Source: Burkholderiaceae bacterium
GTDB taxonomy: Bacteria; Pseudomonadota; Gammaproteobacteria; Burkholderiales; Burkholderiaceae_C
Direction: 5' to 3'
Assembly: GCA_019751915.1 (NCBI GenBank)
Contig: JAIEMS010000018.1
Location: forward strand, 1-64,000
DNA: 64,000 bases
Both the position numbers and the translations under genes were made by a program. The notes beneath the pieces are model-generated. The model was not told where the DNA came from. It made no database searches and saw only the letters and a program-made list of their open reading frames with translations. Of the stretch, positions 38,355-47,307 are shown one piece after another (the first letter of the stretch is position 1; each line of letters begins with the position of its first letter).

Positions 38355-39449
38355 TTAGACGTTGAACAAGAAGTTCAAAACATCACCGTCTTTCACCACA
38401 TATTCCTTGCCTTCGGCGCGCATCTTGCCGGCATCTTTAGCGCCTTGCTCGCCTTTGTATTGAATAAAGTCGTCAAAGGCAATGGTTTGCGCCCGGATAA
38501 AGCCGCGCTCAAAATCGCCGTGGATCACGCCAGCGGCTTGCGGGGCCGTGTCGCCGATATGGATCGTCCAAGCGCGCACTTCTTTCACACCGGCGGTAAA
38601 GTACGTTTGCAGGCCCAGCAGCTTAAAACCGGCACGAATCAAGCGGTTCAGGCCCGGTTCGGTTTGGCCCATTTCGGCCAAGAACATATCGCGGTCTTCG
38701 TCTTCCATTTCGGCCATTTCGGCTTCCATCTTGGCGCAAATAGCCACTACTGGAGCGTTTTGGCTGGCTGCGTACTCTTTCAGGCGCTCCAGATAGGGGT
38801 TGTTCTCAAAGCCGTCTTCGCTGACGTTGCCGACAAACATGGCAGGCTTGGCCGTAATCAGGCAAAAAGTCTTCAGCAGGGGCTGCTCTTCTTTGCTGAT
38901 TTCAACACCGCGCGCGGGCTTGCCCTCGTTGAGCGCGGCTTGAATGCGCGTCAGCAGCGCCACCAGTTTGGCAGCATCTTTGTCGTTGCCCGATTTGGCC
39001 GCTTTGCTGTAGCGGTTAATGGCTTTATCGACGGTACTTAAATCGGCCAAGCACAGCTCGGTCTGGATGACCTCGATGTCGGCAATCGGATCGACCCGGT
39101 TGGCAACGTGAATCACGTTATCGTCGTCAAAGCAGCGCACCACATTGACGATGGCATCGGTCTCGCGGATGTGGGCCAAAAATTGGTTGCCCAAGCCTTC
39201 GCCTTGGCTGGCACCGGCGACCAAACCAGCAATATCGACAAACTCGACAATGGCCGGGACGATACGCTCAGGGTCAATGATTTGGGCCAGCTTTTGCAGG
39301 CGCGGATCGGGCACTTCGACCACGCCGGTATTCGGCTCAATGGTGCAAAAGGGGTAGTTTTCGGCGGCGATGCCGGCCTTGGTCAGGGCGTTAAAGAGAG
39401 TGGACTTGCCCACATTGGGCAAGCCCACGATGCCGCATTGGAGGCTCAT
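38355..39449 (-). CDS. ychF: Ribosome-associated ATPase YchF (OLA1 family)
   Basis: This 364-residue Obg-family protein prefers ATP over GTP. The G1 motif is [12 protein letters not shown]3 is [17 protein letters not shown], and the changed G4 region (VCAKME in place of NKxD) is as expected. The C-terminal TGS domain ends [19 protein letters not shown]. YchF is a stress-linked, redox-regulated translation factor. It is divergent from the UbiH-like gene with an 85-nt spacer. Confidence 0.98.
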   Translation of the reverse strand: MSLQCGIVGLPNVGKSTLFNALTKAGIAAENYPFCTIEPNTGVVEVPDPRLQKLAQIIDPERIVPAIVEFVDIAGLVAGASQGEGLGNQFLAHIRETDAIVNVVRCFDDDNVIHVANRVDPIADIEVIQTELCLADLSTVDKAINRYSKAAKSGNDKDAAKLVALLTRIQAALNEGKPARGVEISKEEQPLLKTFCLITAKPAMFVGNVSEDGFENNPYLERLKEYAASQNAPVVAICAKMEAEMAEMEDEDRDMFLAEMGQTEPGLNRLIRAGFKLLGLQTYFTAGVKEVRAWTIHIGDTAPQAAGVIHGDFERGFIRAQTIAFDDFIQYKGEQGAKDAGKMRAEGKEYVVKDGDVLNFLFNV

Positions 39450-39534
39450 GGCAGGGCTTTCTGGTAATCAGGGGAGATAAGCTGGGCATTTTAGGGGTGT
39501 GGCGACACCCAAGGCCGCCTCCTACAATCGCCCT

Positions 39535-40662
39535 ATGCCGCAAACCTTTGATGTCTGTATTCGCGGGGCCGGCGTTGTCGGCCACACTTTGGCGCTTTTG
39601 CTGGCGCGTGAACGACTGCGCGTAGCGCTGGTGGAAGGCCCACCGGCGCAGACGGTGGATGTCCGCGCCTATGCCCTGAACGCCGCTTCGCGCCAGTTGC
39701 TCCAATTGCTGCGCAGTTGGCCCGACCCTGTCCACGCCACCGCCGTCACCCGTATGCAGGTGCGCGGCGACCAAGATGGCGAAGTGCTGTTCGATGCCGC
39801 CGACCAAGGTGTCGATGCACTGGCTTGGATTGTCGATGTCCCCGCCCTTGAAACCCGCTTGGCCGAGGCCGTGCGTTACCAACCCCAAGTCGAGCGGGTC
39901 AGCGCCCCAGTGCCTGCTGCCCTGACCGCCATTTGCGAAGGCCGTGCCAGCCGCACGCGCACCGAATGGGGGGTCGAATTTGATGTCCAACCTTACCCGC
40001 AGCACGCCATTGCCACCCGGCTGACCTGCGAATTTCCCCACGGTCAGGTGGCGCGCCAGTGGTTCTCACAAGGCAGCATCTTGGCTTTTTTGCCGCTCGA
40101 TGGTGCTGAAGGGAACTCTGTCGCAGTAGTGTGGTCTGTCCCTGCACAGCAAGTGCCCGACTTGCTGGCACTGGACGAAGACAGCTTTGCCCAGCACCTG
40201 CAAGCGGCCAGCGGCGGTGTCTTGGGCGAGCTGCGTTTGAGCAGTGCGCGCGCGGCTTGGCCGCTGCAACTGGCACAAGCGCGGCATTGGTGTGGCCCCG
40301 TGGGTCACGGCGCACCGGCAGGTGCCCACAGTTGGGTGCTGGCCGGTGATGCTGCGCACAACGTCCATCCCTTGGCGGGCCAAGGCCTGAACTTGGGTCT
40401 GGGCGATGTGCAAGGGTTGGCCCGCGTGCTCAGTGCGCGGGAGGATTGGCGCAGCTTGGCCGATGTGCGGCTGCTGCGCCGCTACGAACGCCAGCGCAAG
40501 GCCGAGATTTTTCCGCTCGGTTTGGCGATGGATGGATTGCAGCAGTTGTTTTCGCGCACCGAAGCGCCATTGCAATTGCTGCGCAACTGGGGGATGAACA
40601 ATTTTGAACGCAGCGGTTTACTCAAAAATTGGATGACCCAGCGCGCGATGGACTCCCACTGA
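39535..40662 (+). CDS. UbiH/Coq6-family FAD-dependent monooxygenase
   Basis: The 375-residue flavoprotein hydroxylase has the FAD dinucleotide motif GAGVVGHTLALLLARE near residue 11, the DVRAYALNAAS stretch of the UbiH family, and the second FAD motif LAGDAAHNVHPLAGQGLNLGL near residue 285. It probably hydroxylates a ring position in ubiquinone synthesis. Which position cannot be told from sequence alone, because betaproteobacteria use several UbiH/UbiI/UbiM/UbiL-type enzymes. The ATG at 39535 begins the FAD motif region. Confidence 0.88.
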   Translation: MPQTFDVCIRGAGVVGHTLALLLARERLRVALVEGPPAQTVDVRAYALNAASRQLLQLLRSWPDPVHATAVTRMQVRGDQDGEVLFDAADQGVDALAWIVDVPALETRLAEAVRYQPQVERVSAPVPAALTAICEGRASRTRTEWGVEFDVQPYPQHAIATRLTCEFPHGQVARQWFSQGSILAFLPLDGAEGNSVAVVWSVPAQQVPDLLALDEDSFAQHLQAASGGVLGELRLSSARAAWPLQLAQARHWCGPVGHGAPAGAHSWVLAGDAAHNVHPLAGQGLNLGLGDVQGLARVLSAREDWRSLADVRLLRRYERQRKAEIFPLGLAMDGLQQLFSRTEAPLQLLRNWGMNNFERSGLLKNWMTQRAMDSH

Positions 40663-40690
40663 CCACCCGGCAACGGTATTGAAACTACGA

Positions 40691-41431
40691 ATGCAACCCC
40701 TGATGAAACTGATCCCTACTTTGCTGGCTGCGGCCACCTTGGGCTTGGCGCTGACCGCCACAGCGCAAGAAGCGACCATCCGCAAAACCCTCGGCGAGCG
40801 CATTCCGCAGCTCGAAAAAATCGACGAAGTACGCACCACCCCCATGGCTGGGCTGTACGAGGTGCGCGTAGGCACCGATGTGTTCTACACCGATGCCAAG
40901 GGCCAGTTTCTGATTCAGGGCGAGCTGATCGACACCAAAGCCCGGCGCAATCTGACCGAAGACCGCATCAACAAACTGACGGCAGTGGACTTCAACGCAT
41001 TGCCACTGCAAGACGCTTTCACCACGGTACGTGGCACCGGCAAGCGCAAGCTGGTGGTATTTGCCGATCCCAACTGCGGCTATTGCAAGCGTTTTGAGCG
41101 CGATTTGCAAAACGTGGACAACATCACCATCTACACCTTCCTGTACCCGATTCTCAGCCCCGATTCGGCAGAAAAATCACGCAACATCTGGTGCGCCAAA
41201 GACCGTGTCAATGCGTGGAACGATTGGATGCTGCGCGATAAAACCCCTGCCGCTGCCAGTTGCGATACAGCGGCATTGCAGCGTAATTTGGCATTTGGCA
41301 AAAAATACAAAATCACCGGCACCCCAACGCTGGTCTTTGCCAACGGCGTGCGCGTGGCCGGTGCCGCCAGCGCACAAGACATCGAAAAACGCCTGACCGA
41401 AATCGCCGATAGCCCGGCCAGCACCCACTGA
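40691..41431 (+). CDS. dsbC: Thiol:disulfide interchange protein DsbC
   Basis: This 246-residue periplasmic disulfide isomerase has a signal peptide ending near TATAQEA. An N-terminal dimerisation domain (residues of about 30-95) is followed by a thioredoxin-like domain with active site CGYC at Cys129 and Cys132 (ADPNCGYCKRFERDL) and the cis-Pro motif GTPTLVFANG. The start is uncertain between the ATG at 40691 and the ATG at 40703, both giving a workable signal peptide. It lies between the UbiH-like gene and the M61 peptidase. Confidence 0.93.
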   Translation: MQPLMKLIPTLLAAATLGLALTATAQEATIRKTLGERIPQLEKIDEVRTTPMAGLYEVRVGTDVFYTDAKGQFLIQGELIDTKARRNLTEDRINKLTAVDFNALPLQDAFTTVRGTGKRKLVVFADPNCGYCKRFERDLQNVDNITIYTFLYPILSPDSAEKSRNIWCAKDRVNAWNDWMLRDKTPAAASCDTAALQRNLAFGKKYKITGTPTLVFANGVRVAGAASAQDIEKRLTEIADSPASTH

Positions 41432-41451
41432 TCGCACCAGCGCTGCCCTTG

Positions 41452-43260
41452 ATGCCCATCCACACCCCGACCCTGCCCGCAGCGGCCATTCATTACCGCA
41501 TCGAGGCCGCAGACCTGCACGCGCACCTGTTTCGCGTGACGCTGACCATCGACCAACCCGCTGTGGTGCAGGAGCTGTCGTTGCCAGTGTGGATTGCTGG
41601 CAGCTACTTGGTGCGCGAATTCTCCAAAAACCTGCAACACCTGCGTGCGCGCCAAGGCCGGCGCAAGGTGGCGCTGGTGCAGCTCGATAAGCACCGCTGG
41701 CGCGCTTCGTGCCGTGCGGGTGCGGCGCTGGTACTCGATTACGAGGTGTATGCCAACGACCCCTCGGTGCGAACGGCCTGCCTGAATGCGACGCGGGGAT
41801 TTTTCAACGGCGCCAGCCTGTGCTTGCAGGTACACGGGCAGGCCGAACAGCCGTGTTCCCTTGAAATAGTTGCTCCTAAAATAATAGCTAACAATACCCG
41901 CTGGACGTGCGCTACTGGGCTATTTCCTTTCCAAATTGACGAAAACGGCTTCGGCAGCTACCTTGCAGCCAACTACGACGAACTGGTCGATTGCCCGGTA
42001 GAGATGGGCACATTCTGGAGCGCCCGCTTCACCGCTGCGGGAGTGGCACACCGGCTGGTCGTGACCGGTGCCGCACCCTCGTTTGACGGCCAACGCCTGC
42101 TGACCGACACCCGCACCATCTGCGAGACCGCCATCGCCTTTTGGCACGGCAAGGGCAAGCCGCCCTTTCAAAATTACCTGTTTTTGCTGCACGCCAGCGA
42201 AGACGGCTACGGCGGACTAGAGCACCGCAATTCCACCGCGCTGATCTGCGCCCGTGCCGACCTACCCCGCACCGGCACCACGCCCACCAGCGAGGGCTAC
42301 ACCACCTTGCTGGGGCTCATCAGCCACGAGTACTTTCACACCTGGAACGTCAAACGCCTGCGCCCAGCAGAATTCACCCGCTACGACTACGCGCGTGAAA
42401 ACTACACCGAACTGCTGTGGTTTTTTGAGGGCTTTACCAGCTACTACGACGACCTGCTGCTGCGCCGCGCCGGTTTAATCGACGATGCGGCCTACCTCAA
42501 GCTGATCGGCAAAACCATCCAGCAAGTCGAACAAACGCCGGGCCGCGCAGTGCAAACCGTGGCACAGGCCAGCTTTGATGCGTGGGTCAAGTACTACCGC
42601 GTGGACGAAAACACCCCCAACGCCACCGTCAGCTACTACACCAAAGGGGCACTGGTGGCACTGTGCCTTGATTTGACGCTGCGCCGCCAAGGGCGCGCCA
42701 GCCTAGACGACGTGATGCGCGCGCTGTGGCAGCGCTGCGCCGGTGGCCCGATGGCCGAAAGCGACTTGCGCGCCGTGCTGCAAACCTTGGCAGGCCGCTC
42801 TTTGGATACCGAACTGGACGCTTGGGTACACGGCACCACCGAACTGCCTGTAGCCGACCTGCTAGCAGCCCACGGCATCGCCTTGGAGCGCGAGGCCGCA
42901 CCGCTGGCCCAGCGCTTGGGTGTGCGCGTGACCGAACGCACTGCCGTGCACATCACCGGGGTGCTGCGCGGTGGCTTGGCAGAACGCGCAGGCATGGCCG
43001 CAGACGACGAATGGCTGGGCATCGAAGTGCAAGGCCAAGGCTGGCGCATCCGCAAGCTGGCCGACATCGCTCTGTATGCCGGCAACGCAAAGCAGGTGAC
43101 GGCCTTGGTAGGCCGGGGCGACCAACTGCTGCGCCTGCCTCTGGAGCTGGCTTTGCCCACAGCCAAGCCCGGCAAGAATACCCCCCCCGCACCGGGGTGT
43201 GGTGTGGTCTGCTTGCGCATCACCGACGCGGCACCGGCCACGCGCTGGTTGGCAGGTTAA
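41452..43260 (+). CDS. M61-family aminopeptidase with PDZ domain
   Basis: This 602-residue glycyl aminopeptidase-type protein carries the zinc motif HEYFH (residues 292-296) in SHEYFHTWNVKRLRP, and the third ligand Glu follows in LLWFFEGFTSYYDDL. A PDZ-like domain occupies the last 120 residues (GVLRGGLAERAGMAADDEWLG). No signal peptide is evident, so it is probably cytoplasmic. The ATG at 41452 follows dsbC by 20 nt. Residues of about 141-156 (APKIIANNTRWTCATG) coincide with a sense copy of the 47-nt repeat, read in frame. Confidence 0.92.
   Translation: MPIHTPTLPAAAIHYRIEAADLHAHLFRVTLTIDQPAVVQELSLPVWIAGSYLVREFSKNLQHLRARQGRRKVALVQLDKHRWRASCRAGAALVLDYEVYANDPSVRTACLNATRGFFNGASLCLQVHGQAEQPCSLEIVAPKIIANNTRWTCATGLFPFQIDENGFGSYLAANYDELVDCPVEMGTFWSARFTAAGVAHRLVVTGAAPSFDGQRLLTDTRTICETAIAFWHGKGKPPFQNYLFLLHASEDGYGGLEHRNSTALICARADLPRTGTTPTSEGYTTLLGLISHEYFHTWNVKRLRPAEFTRYDYARENYTELLWFFEGFTSYYDDLLLRRAGLIDDAAYLKLIGKTIQQVEQTPGRAVQTVAQASFDAWVKYYRVDENTPNATVSYYTKGALVALCLDLTLRRQGRASLDDVMRALWQRCAGGPMAESDLRAVLQTLAGRSLDTELDAWVHGTTELPVADLLAAHGIALEREAAPLAQRLGVRVTERTAVHITGVLRGGLAERAGMAADDEWLGIEVQGQGWRIRKLADIALYAGNAKQVTALVGRGDQLLRLPLELALPTAKPGKNTPPAPGCGVVCLRITDAAPATRWLAG
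41872..41918 (+). repeat. 47-nt dispersed element, copy 7 (inside M61 gene, sense)
   Basis: GCTC, 8 nt, ATAGCT, 19 nt, GCGCTACTGG matches 17 of 20 fixed positions. The first base is the first base of a codon, as in copy 3, and both copies end in the residues ATG. Confidence 0.75.
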
Positions 43261-43326
43261 ACACTAACGTCTTTTTGCTTGGTTATAGTGATCGCTTGAA
43301 TTTGATAACCCTAGGAGACTCTCTCT

Positions 43327-44106
43327 GTGACCTACGAAAACATTGCTGTTCGCACCGAAGCTGAAAAAGTCGGCATCATCACCCTCAATCGTCCCAAGCA
43401 GCTCAATGCCCTGAACGACCAACTCATGAACGAGCTGGGCCAAGCGCTCAAAGAGTTTGATGCGGACGAAAAGATCGGCTGCATCATCATCACCGGCAGC
43501 GAAAAAGCCTTCGCCGCAGGCGCAGACATTGGTGCCATGGCAAAGTTCACTTTTGCCGATGCTTACAAGGGCGACTACATCACCCGCAACTGGGAAGCGA
43601 TCCGCACCATCCGCAAGCCCGTCATTGCTGCCGTGAGCGGCTTCGCACTGGGCGGTGGTTGCGAGCTGGCGATGATGTGCGACTTCATCATTGCCGCCGA
43701 CAACGCCAAGTTCGGCCAACCTGAAATCAAGCTGGGCGTCATTCCGGGTGCCGGTGGTACGCAGCGCCTGCCGCGCGCCGTGGGCAAAGCCAAGGCTATG
43801 GACATGGCTTTGACAGGCCGCATGATGGATGCCACCGAAGCCGAGCGCTCTGGCTTGGTCAGCCGCGTGGTGCCACTCGATAAGCTCCAAGAAGAAGCTC
43901 TGGGCGCGGCCCTCATCATCAGCGACTTCTCGCAAATCGCCGTGATGGCCGCTAAAGAATCGGTCAACCGCGCCTTTGAAGGCACTTTGGCCGATGGCGT
44001 GATGTTCGAGCGCCGCTTGTTCCATTCGCTGTTTGCCACCAGCGATCAAAAAGAAGGCATGGACGCTTTCGTGAACAAACGCAAAGCAGTGTTCACACAC
44101 CTCTAA
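43327..44106 (+). CDS. Short-chain enoyl-CoA hydratase (crotonase type)
   Basis: This 259-residue crotonase-fold enzyme hydrates trans-2-enoyl-CoA in beta-oxidation. Both catalytic glutamates are present, in [11 protein letters not shown] and in [18 protein letters not shown], and the oxyanion-hole motif AFAAGADI is intact. The start is a GTG at 43327 with AGGAG upstream. It lies outside the paa cluster and is probably a general fatty-acid hydratase. It could supply PaaF activity, since the cluster's own hydratase lacks one of these glutamates. The -35 box of the downstream tRNA promoter lies within its last codons. Confidence 0.93.
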   Translation: MTYENIAVRTEAEKVGIITLNRPKQLNALNDQLMNELGQALKEFDADEKIGCIIITGSEKAFAAGADIGAMAKFTFADAYKGDYITRNWEAIRTIRKPVIAAVSGFALGGGCELAMMCDFIIAADNAKFGQPEIKLGVIPGAGGTQRLPRAVGKAKAMDMALTGRMMDATEAERSGLVSRVVPLDKLQEEALGAALIISDFSQIAVMAAKESVNRAFEGTLADGVMFERRLFHSLFATSDQKEGMDAFVNKRKAVFTHL

Positions 44107-44120
44107 ATTTGTTCTATAAT
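44092..44120 (+). promoter_or_regulatory. Promoter of tRNA-Met
   Basis: TTCACA (44092-44097, 5 of 6 to consensus) and TATAAT (44115-44120) are separated by 17 nt, predicting a start near 44127, just before the tRNA. The -35 lies inside the end of the preceding gene. Confidence 0.85.
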
Positions 44121-44130
44121 TTCGTTATTG

Positions 44131-44207
44131 GGTGATATAGCTCAGTTGGTTAGAGCGCAGCATTCATAATGCTGATGTCGGTGGTTCAAATCCACCTATC
44201 ACCACCA
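44131..44207 (+). tRNA. tRNA-Met (anticodon CAT), CCA encoded
   Basis: A complete cloverleaf is visible: acceptor GGTGATA with TATCACC, D-stem GCTC, anticodon stem CAGCA with TGCTG around TTCATAA, and T-arm GGTGG with CCACC around TTCAAAT. The discriminator A and an encoded CCA follow. The CAT anticodon, with an elongator-like D arm, suggests elongator Met; tRNA-Ile with a modified C34 cannot be fully excluded. Confidence 0.95.
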
Positions 44208-44213
44208 AATCAG

Positions 44214-44247
44214 AAAATCCGCAGTCGGTCACGGCTGCGGATTTTTT
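44214..44247 (+). terminator. Intrinsic terminator after tRNA-Met
   Basis: An 11-bp stem (AAAATCCGCAG with CTGCGGATTTT) around a 10-nt loop runs into six T. Confidence 0.9.
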
Positions 44248-44310
44248 CGTTCTGGCAGTCTGCGTGGGGCTAGGTCGTAAAATGGCCCGTTCAGCCACTG
44301 GATACACACC

Positions 44311-44697
44311 ATGCACTGCTGTTTTTCTTTTCGTTCCCCCTCTCTTGGGCGCTGGATACCCGTGTTGTGCTTGGCCTTGGGTGGGCTGGCTGGAACACCT
44401 GCTGGGGCACAAACCACTGCGGTGCCGCTCTCACTGGGGGCAGAACGCAATTTTCCCGATGCGGCCCTGCGGGGCAAACTGGTCGTGACATCCTCCGGCC
44501 AGGCCGAAATCAATGGCACAGCCATCCGCATGGCACCGGGCATGCGGCTGTTTAGCCCACAGAACACGCTGGTCATGCTGCACACCGTGCTGGGCCAATC
44601 GTTCACGGTTAATTACCTGATTGAGCACAGCACTGGCATGCTCATCACCGCTTGGATTCTCAGCAGCAGCGAAGCAGCGCAGCCGCGCAAGCGCTAA
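44311..44697 (+). CDS. Exported hypothetical protein
   Basis: This 128-residue protein has a signal peptide (RWIPVLCLALGGLAGTPAGA, cleavage before QTTA). The conserved-looking core is FPDAALRGKLVVTSSGQAE, then GTAIRMAPGMRLFSPQN and QSFTVNYLIEHSTGMLITAW. No cysteine pair or transmembrane anchor is visible in the mature part, suggesting a soluble periplasmic beta-rich protein. I do not recognise a family. It lies between tRNA-Met and miaB. Confidence 0.7.
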   Translation: MHCCFSFRSPSLGRWIPVLCLALGGLAGTPAGAQTTAVPLSLGAERNFPDAALRGKLVVTSSGQAEINGTAIRMAPGMRLFSPQNTLVMLHTVLGQSFTVNYLIEHSTGMLITAWILSSSEAAQPRKR

Positions 44698-44808
44698 CCC
44701 GGCACCCTTTTTGAAGCAATGCCGCCTTGGTTGCGGGTCATGGCATCTGTATGCCCAGCGCCATGCTGCGTTGTGAGCGCTATTTCTTTCTTTTCTGTCC
44801 CATAAACC

Positions 44809-46134
44809 ATGTCTAAAAAAGTCTTTATCAAAACCTTCGGCTGCCAGATGAACGAGTACGACTCGGACAAAATGGCCGATGTTCTCGGCGCTGCCAACGG
44901 CTACGAACCAACGCAAAATGTCGAAGAAGCCGACCTGATTTTGTTCAATACCTGCTCAGTACGCGAGAAGGCCCAAGAAAAAGTTTTTAGCGATCTGGGG
45001 CGCATCAAGCACCTCAAGGCCAAGGGCGTAAAAATCGGTGTTGGCGGCTGCGTTGCCAGCCAAGAGGGAGCCGAAATTATCCGACGTGCACCCTATGTTG
45101 ACATCGTTTTTGGCCCGCAGACGTTGCACCGCCTGCCTCAATTGCTATCACAACAGGAGCAGCAAGGGCGCTCGCAAGTGGACATCAGCTTTCCCGAGAT
45201 CGAAAAATTCGACCACTTGCCACCCGCGCGCGTTGACGGAGCGAGCGCTTTTGTTTCGATCATGGAGGGCTGCTCCAAATACTGTAGCTACTGCGTCGTG
45301 CCCTACACACGCGGCGAAGAAGTCAGCCGCCCCTTTGACGACGTACTGGTCGAAGTGGCAGGCTTGGCCGATCAAGGTGTCAAAGAAGTCACATTGCTAG
45401 GCCAAAACGTCAACGCCTACCGTGGCCCTATGGGGGACACCACAGAAATCGCCGACTTTGCCTTGCTGCTGGAGTATGTGGCCGACATTCCTGGCATCGA
45501 GCGCATTCGCTACACCACCAGCCACCCCAACGAGTTCACGCCCCGCTTGATTGAGGCCTACGCCAAAATACCCAAGCTCGTCAGCCACTTACACCTGCCA
45601 GTGCAGCACGGCTCTGACCGAATTTTGATGGCCATGAAGCGCGGCTACACGGCGATGGAATACAAAAGCACGGTACGCAAATTGCGGGCCATCCGACCCG
45701 ATTTAGCGATGAGCAGCGACTTCATTGTGGGATTTCCGGGCGAAACCGAAGAAGACTTTGCCAAGATGATGAAGCTCATCGACGACCTTCACTTTGACAA
45801 CAGCTTTAGTTTTATCTTCAGCCCACGCCCCGGCACCCCGGCAGCCAATTTGCACGACGACACGCCCCACGATGTCAAACTGCGCCGCCTGCAAGCCTTG
45901 CAAGCGCTCATCAACGGCAACATCAAATCCATCAGCGAAAGCCGGGTCGGTACGGTGCAGCGCCTGCTGGTCGAAGGTGCCTCCAAGCGCGACACCTCGG
46001 AGCTGATGGGGCGCACCGAATGCAACCGGGTGGTCAATTTTGTCGGCCAACCACGGTTGATCGGCCAGATGGTCGATGTCACCATCACCGAAGCCAAAGC
46101 CTACACACTGCGCGGTGAAGTCCTGACGCGCTGA
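44809..46134 (+). CDS. miaB: tRNA-2-methylthio-N6-dimethylallyladenosine synthase
   Basis: This radical-SAM methylthiotransferase modifies A37 of tRNAs. The 441-residue protein has the UPF0004 domain with three cysteines ([30 protein letters not shown]). The radical-SAM motif CxxxCxxC lies in [18 protein letters not shown] near residue 155. A C-terminal TRAM domain ends the protein. It converges on paaX with a 24-nt gap. Confidence 0.98.
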   Translation: MSKKVFIKTFGCQMNEYDSDKMADVLGAANGYEPTQNVEEADLILFNTCSVREKAQEKVFSDLGRIKHLKAKGVKIGVGGCVASQEGAEIIRRAPYVDIVFGPQTLHRLPQLLSQQEQQGRSQVDISFPEIEKFDHLPPARVDGASAFVSIMEGCSKYCSYCVVPYTRGEEVSRPFDDVLVEVAGLADQGVKEVTLLGQNVNAYRGPMGDTTEIADFALLLEYVADIPGIERIRYTTSHPNEFTPRLIEAYAKIPKLVSHLHLPVQHGSDRILMAMKRGYTAMEYKSTVRKLRAIRPDLAMSSDFIVGFPGETEEDFAKMMKLIDDLHFDNSFSFIFSPRPGTPAANLHDDTPHDVKLRRLQALQALINGNIKSISESRVGTVQRLLVEGASKRDTSELMGRTECNRVVNFVGQPRLIGQMVDVTITEAKAYTLRGEVLTR

Positions 46135-46158
46135 TCGGGGCGGTGCGGGCAGCAACGC

Positions 46159-47127
46159 TCAGTCTGGCATCGCAAACGAATGGTCAATTTGAAAGCGGTT
46201 TGCCAACAGGTTCGATGGCCGCAACATATCGCCATTGGCCAATTGCAAGCATTGGTCGAGGTGGCGCTCCGAGGGAGTCAGCAAGCGACGGTAAATCTCT
46301 TTGCACAACAGGCGCGCGTGGTTGCCGGGCCAGCCTCTGGGCAGCAGCACCTCCGGCAGGCCCGGATCGGGAAGCAAAAGGCGACGAAAATCGTGAATTA
46401 ACAAGATACGTGCCAAAAATGCACCTTCTTCGTCAATATTGCAACTTTTGTCGTGCCGCAAAGCATCCAAAATGGGCTGGTACCGAACCACAAAAGTGCT
46501 GTAAGCGTCCGCCAGCGCCTCAAGGTTCCACGCACGCTGAACCATGTGAGGATCGTTGGCTGTTTGATTGAGTTTAGGGTTGATAGCAACCAATGGCATC
46601 AGATAGGGCACAAGGTCTGCCATACCATCGGTAATCAACGAATCAAACGCCACATCCAAATCGGCGCTGGGGTGGATAAAACAGCCCGTTCCAGTATCGC
46701 CAAAACCCTGCCAATAAAGCGCCCGGCGCAAGCGCTCACGCTGGCGCACATCCAGGTCGCCCACCACCATGATGAGCCGCCACCGCCGATCCCACAGCGG
46801 CGCTTCTGCGGCGTAAATTTGGCGCGAGGCATCCTCAAAGCGGCGGCGACCCGAAGGGGTGAGCATGTAATCGGTGCGCCGACCAGCGGCCTCGGTTTCA
46901 AGCCATTCATCTTTGACGAGGCGAAACACCGTCGTTCGAATCAAGCGCTCATTGATTTCCAGCGGCTGCAGCAGCTTGATCAAGCTGCCAAGCCACACCC
47001 TGCCCCCACGGGGCAAGATGGCATCGCCAAAGACGGAAGTAATCAAAGAGCTGGCTTGGACCCGGCTTTTTTGGCGGAAATTACCCAAGAGAGCCTCAAT
47101 GGCTTGTGACACGATAGGTTCGTTCAT
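46159..47127 (-). CDS. paaX: Phenylacetate catabolon repressor PaaX
   Basis: PaaX represses paa genes and is released by phenylacetyl-CoA. The 322-residue protein has a winged-helix N-terminus (ERLIRTTVFRLVKDEWLE, then GRRTDYMLTPSGRRRFEDA) and the central and C-terminal PaaX domains (RWRLIMVVGDLD, and FLARILLIHDFRRLLLPDPGLP). The ATG at 47127 (MNEPIVSQAIEALL) was chosen; the upstream frame lacks similarity. It is transcribed away from the liv-paa cluster and shares with it a long upstream region containing a candidate operator. Confidence 0.96.
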   Translation of the reverse strand: MNEPIVSQAIEALLGNFRQKSRVQASSLITSVFGDAILPRGGRVWLGSLIKLLQPLEINERLIRTTVFRLVKDEWLETEAAGRRTDYMLTPSGRRRFEDASRQIYAAEAPLWDRRWRLIMVVGDLDVRQRERLRRALYWQGFGDTGTGCFIHPSADLDVAFDSLITDGMADLVPYLMPLVAINPKLNQTANDPHMVQRAWNLEALADAYSTFVVRYQPILDALRHDKSCNIDEEGAFLARILLIHDFRRLLLPDPGLPEVLLPRGWPGNHARLLCKEIYRRLLTPSERHLDQCLQLANGDMLRPSNLLANRFQIDHSFAMPD

Positions 47128-47230
47128 ATGCCGCGTATGGTAAGCGCTGGGGCCACTGGTTTGGCTGCAACAACAAGGTCTCCTCAAAGGAAGGCGACAA
47201 AAAAGCGACGTTACCAGCCCTGAAAAACGA

Positions 47231-47263
47231 TACACATTTGACCAAAATATGAAAAAATGTGTA
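47231..47263. promoter_or_regulatory. Candidate PaaX operator: 9-bp inverted repeat
   Basis: TACACATTT and AAATGTGTA are perfect 9-bp arms with a 15-nt spacer. They overlap a plus-strand promoter-like pair (TTGACC at 47238, TAGTAT at 47262, spacing 18). The site is 104 nt from the paaX start. It fits a dimeric repressor operator by placement; it does not match a PaaX consensus that I can quote with certainty. Confidence 0.45.
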
Positions 47264-47293
47264 GTATGTCGATGGGCTGACTCAGCATGGGCA

Positions 47294-47307
47294 CCCCAAA
47301 TTTGGGG
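47294..47307. repeat. Perfect 14-bp palindrome CCCCAAATTTGGGG
   Basis: This uninterrupted palindrome lies in the paaX-liv control region, 31 nt beyond the 9-bp inverted repeat. It could be a second regulator site. No factor is identified. Confidence 0.5.
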
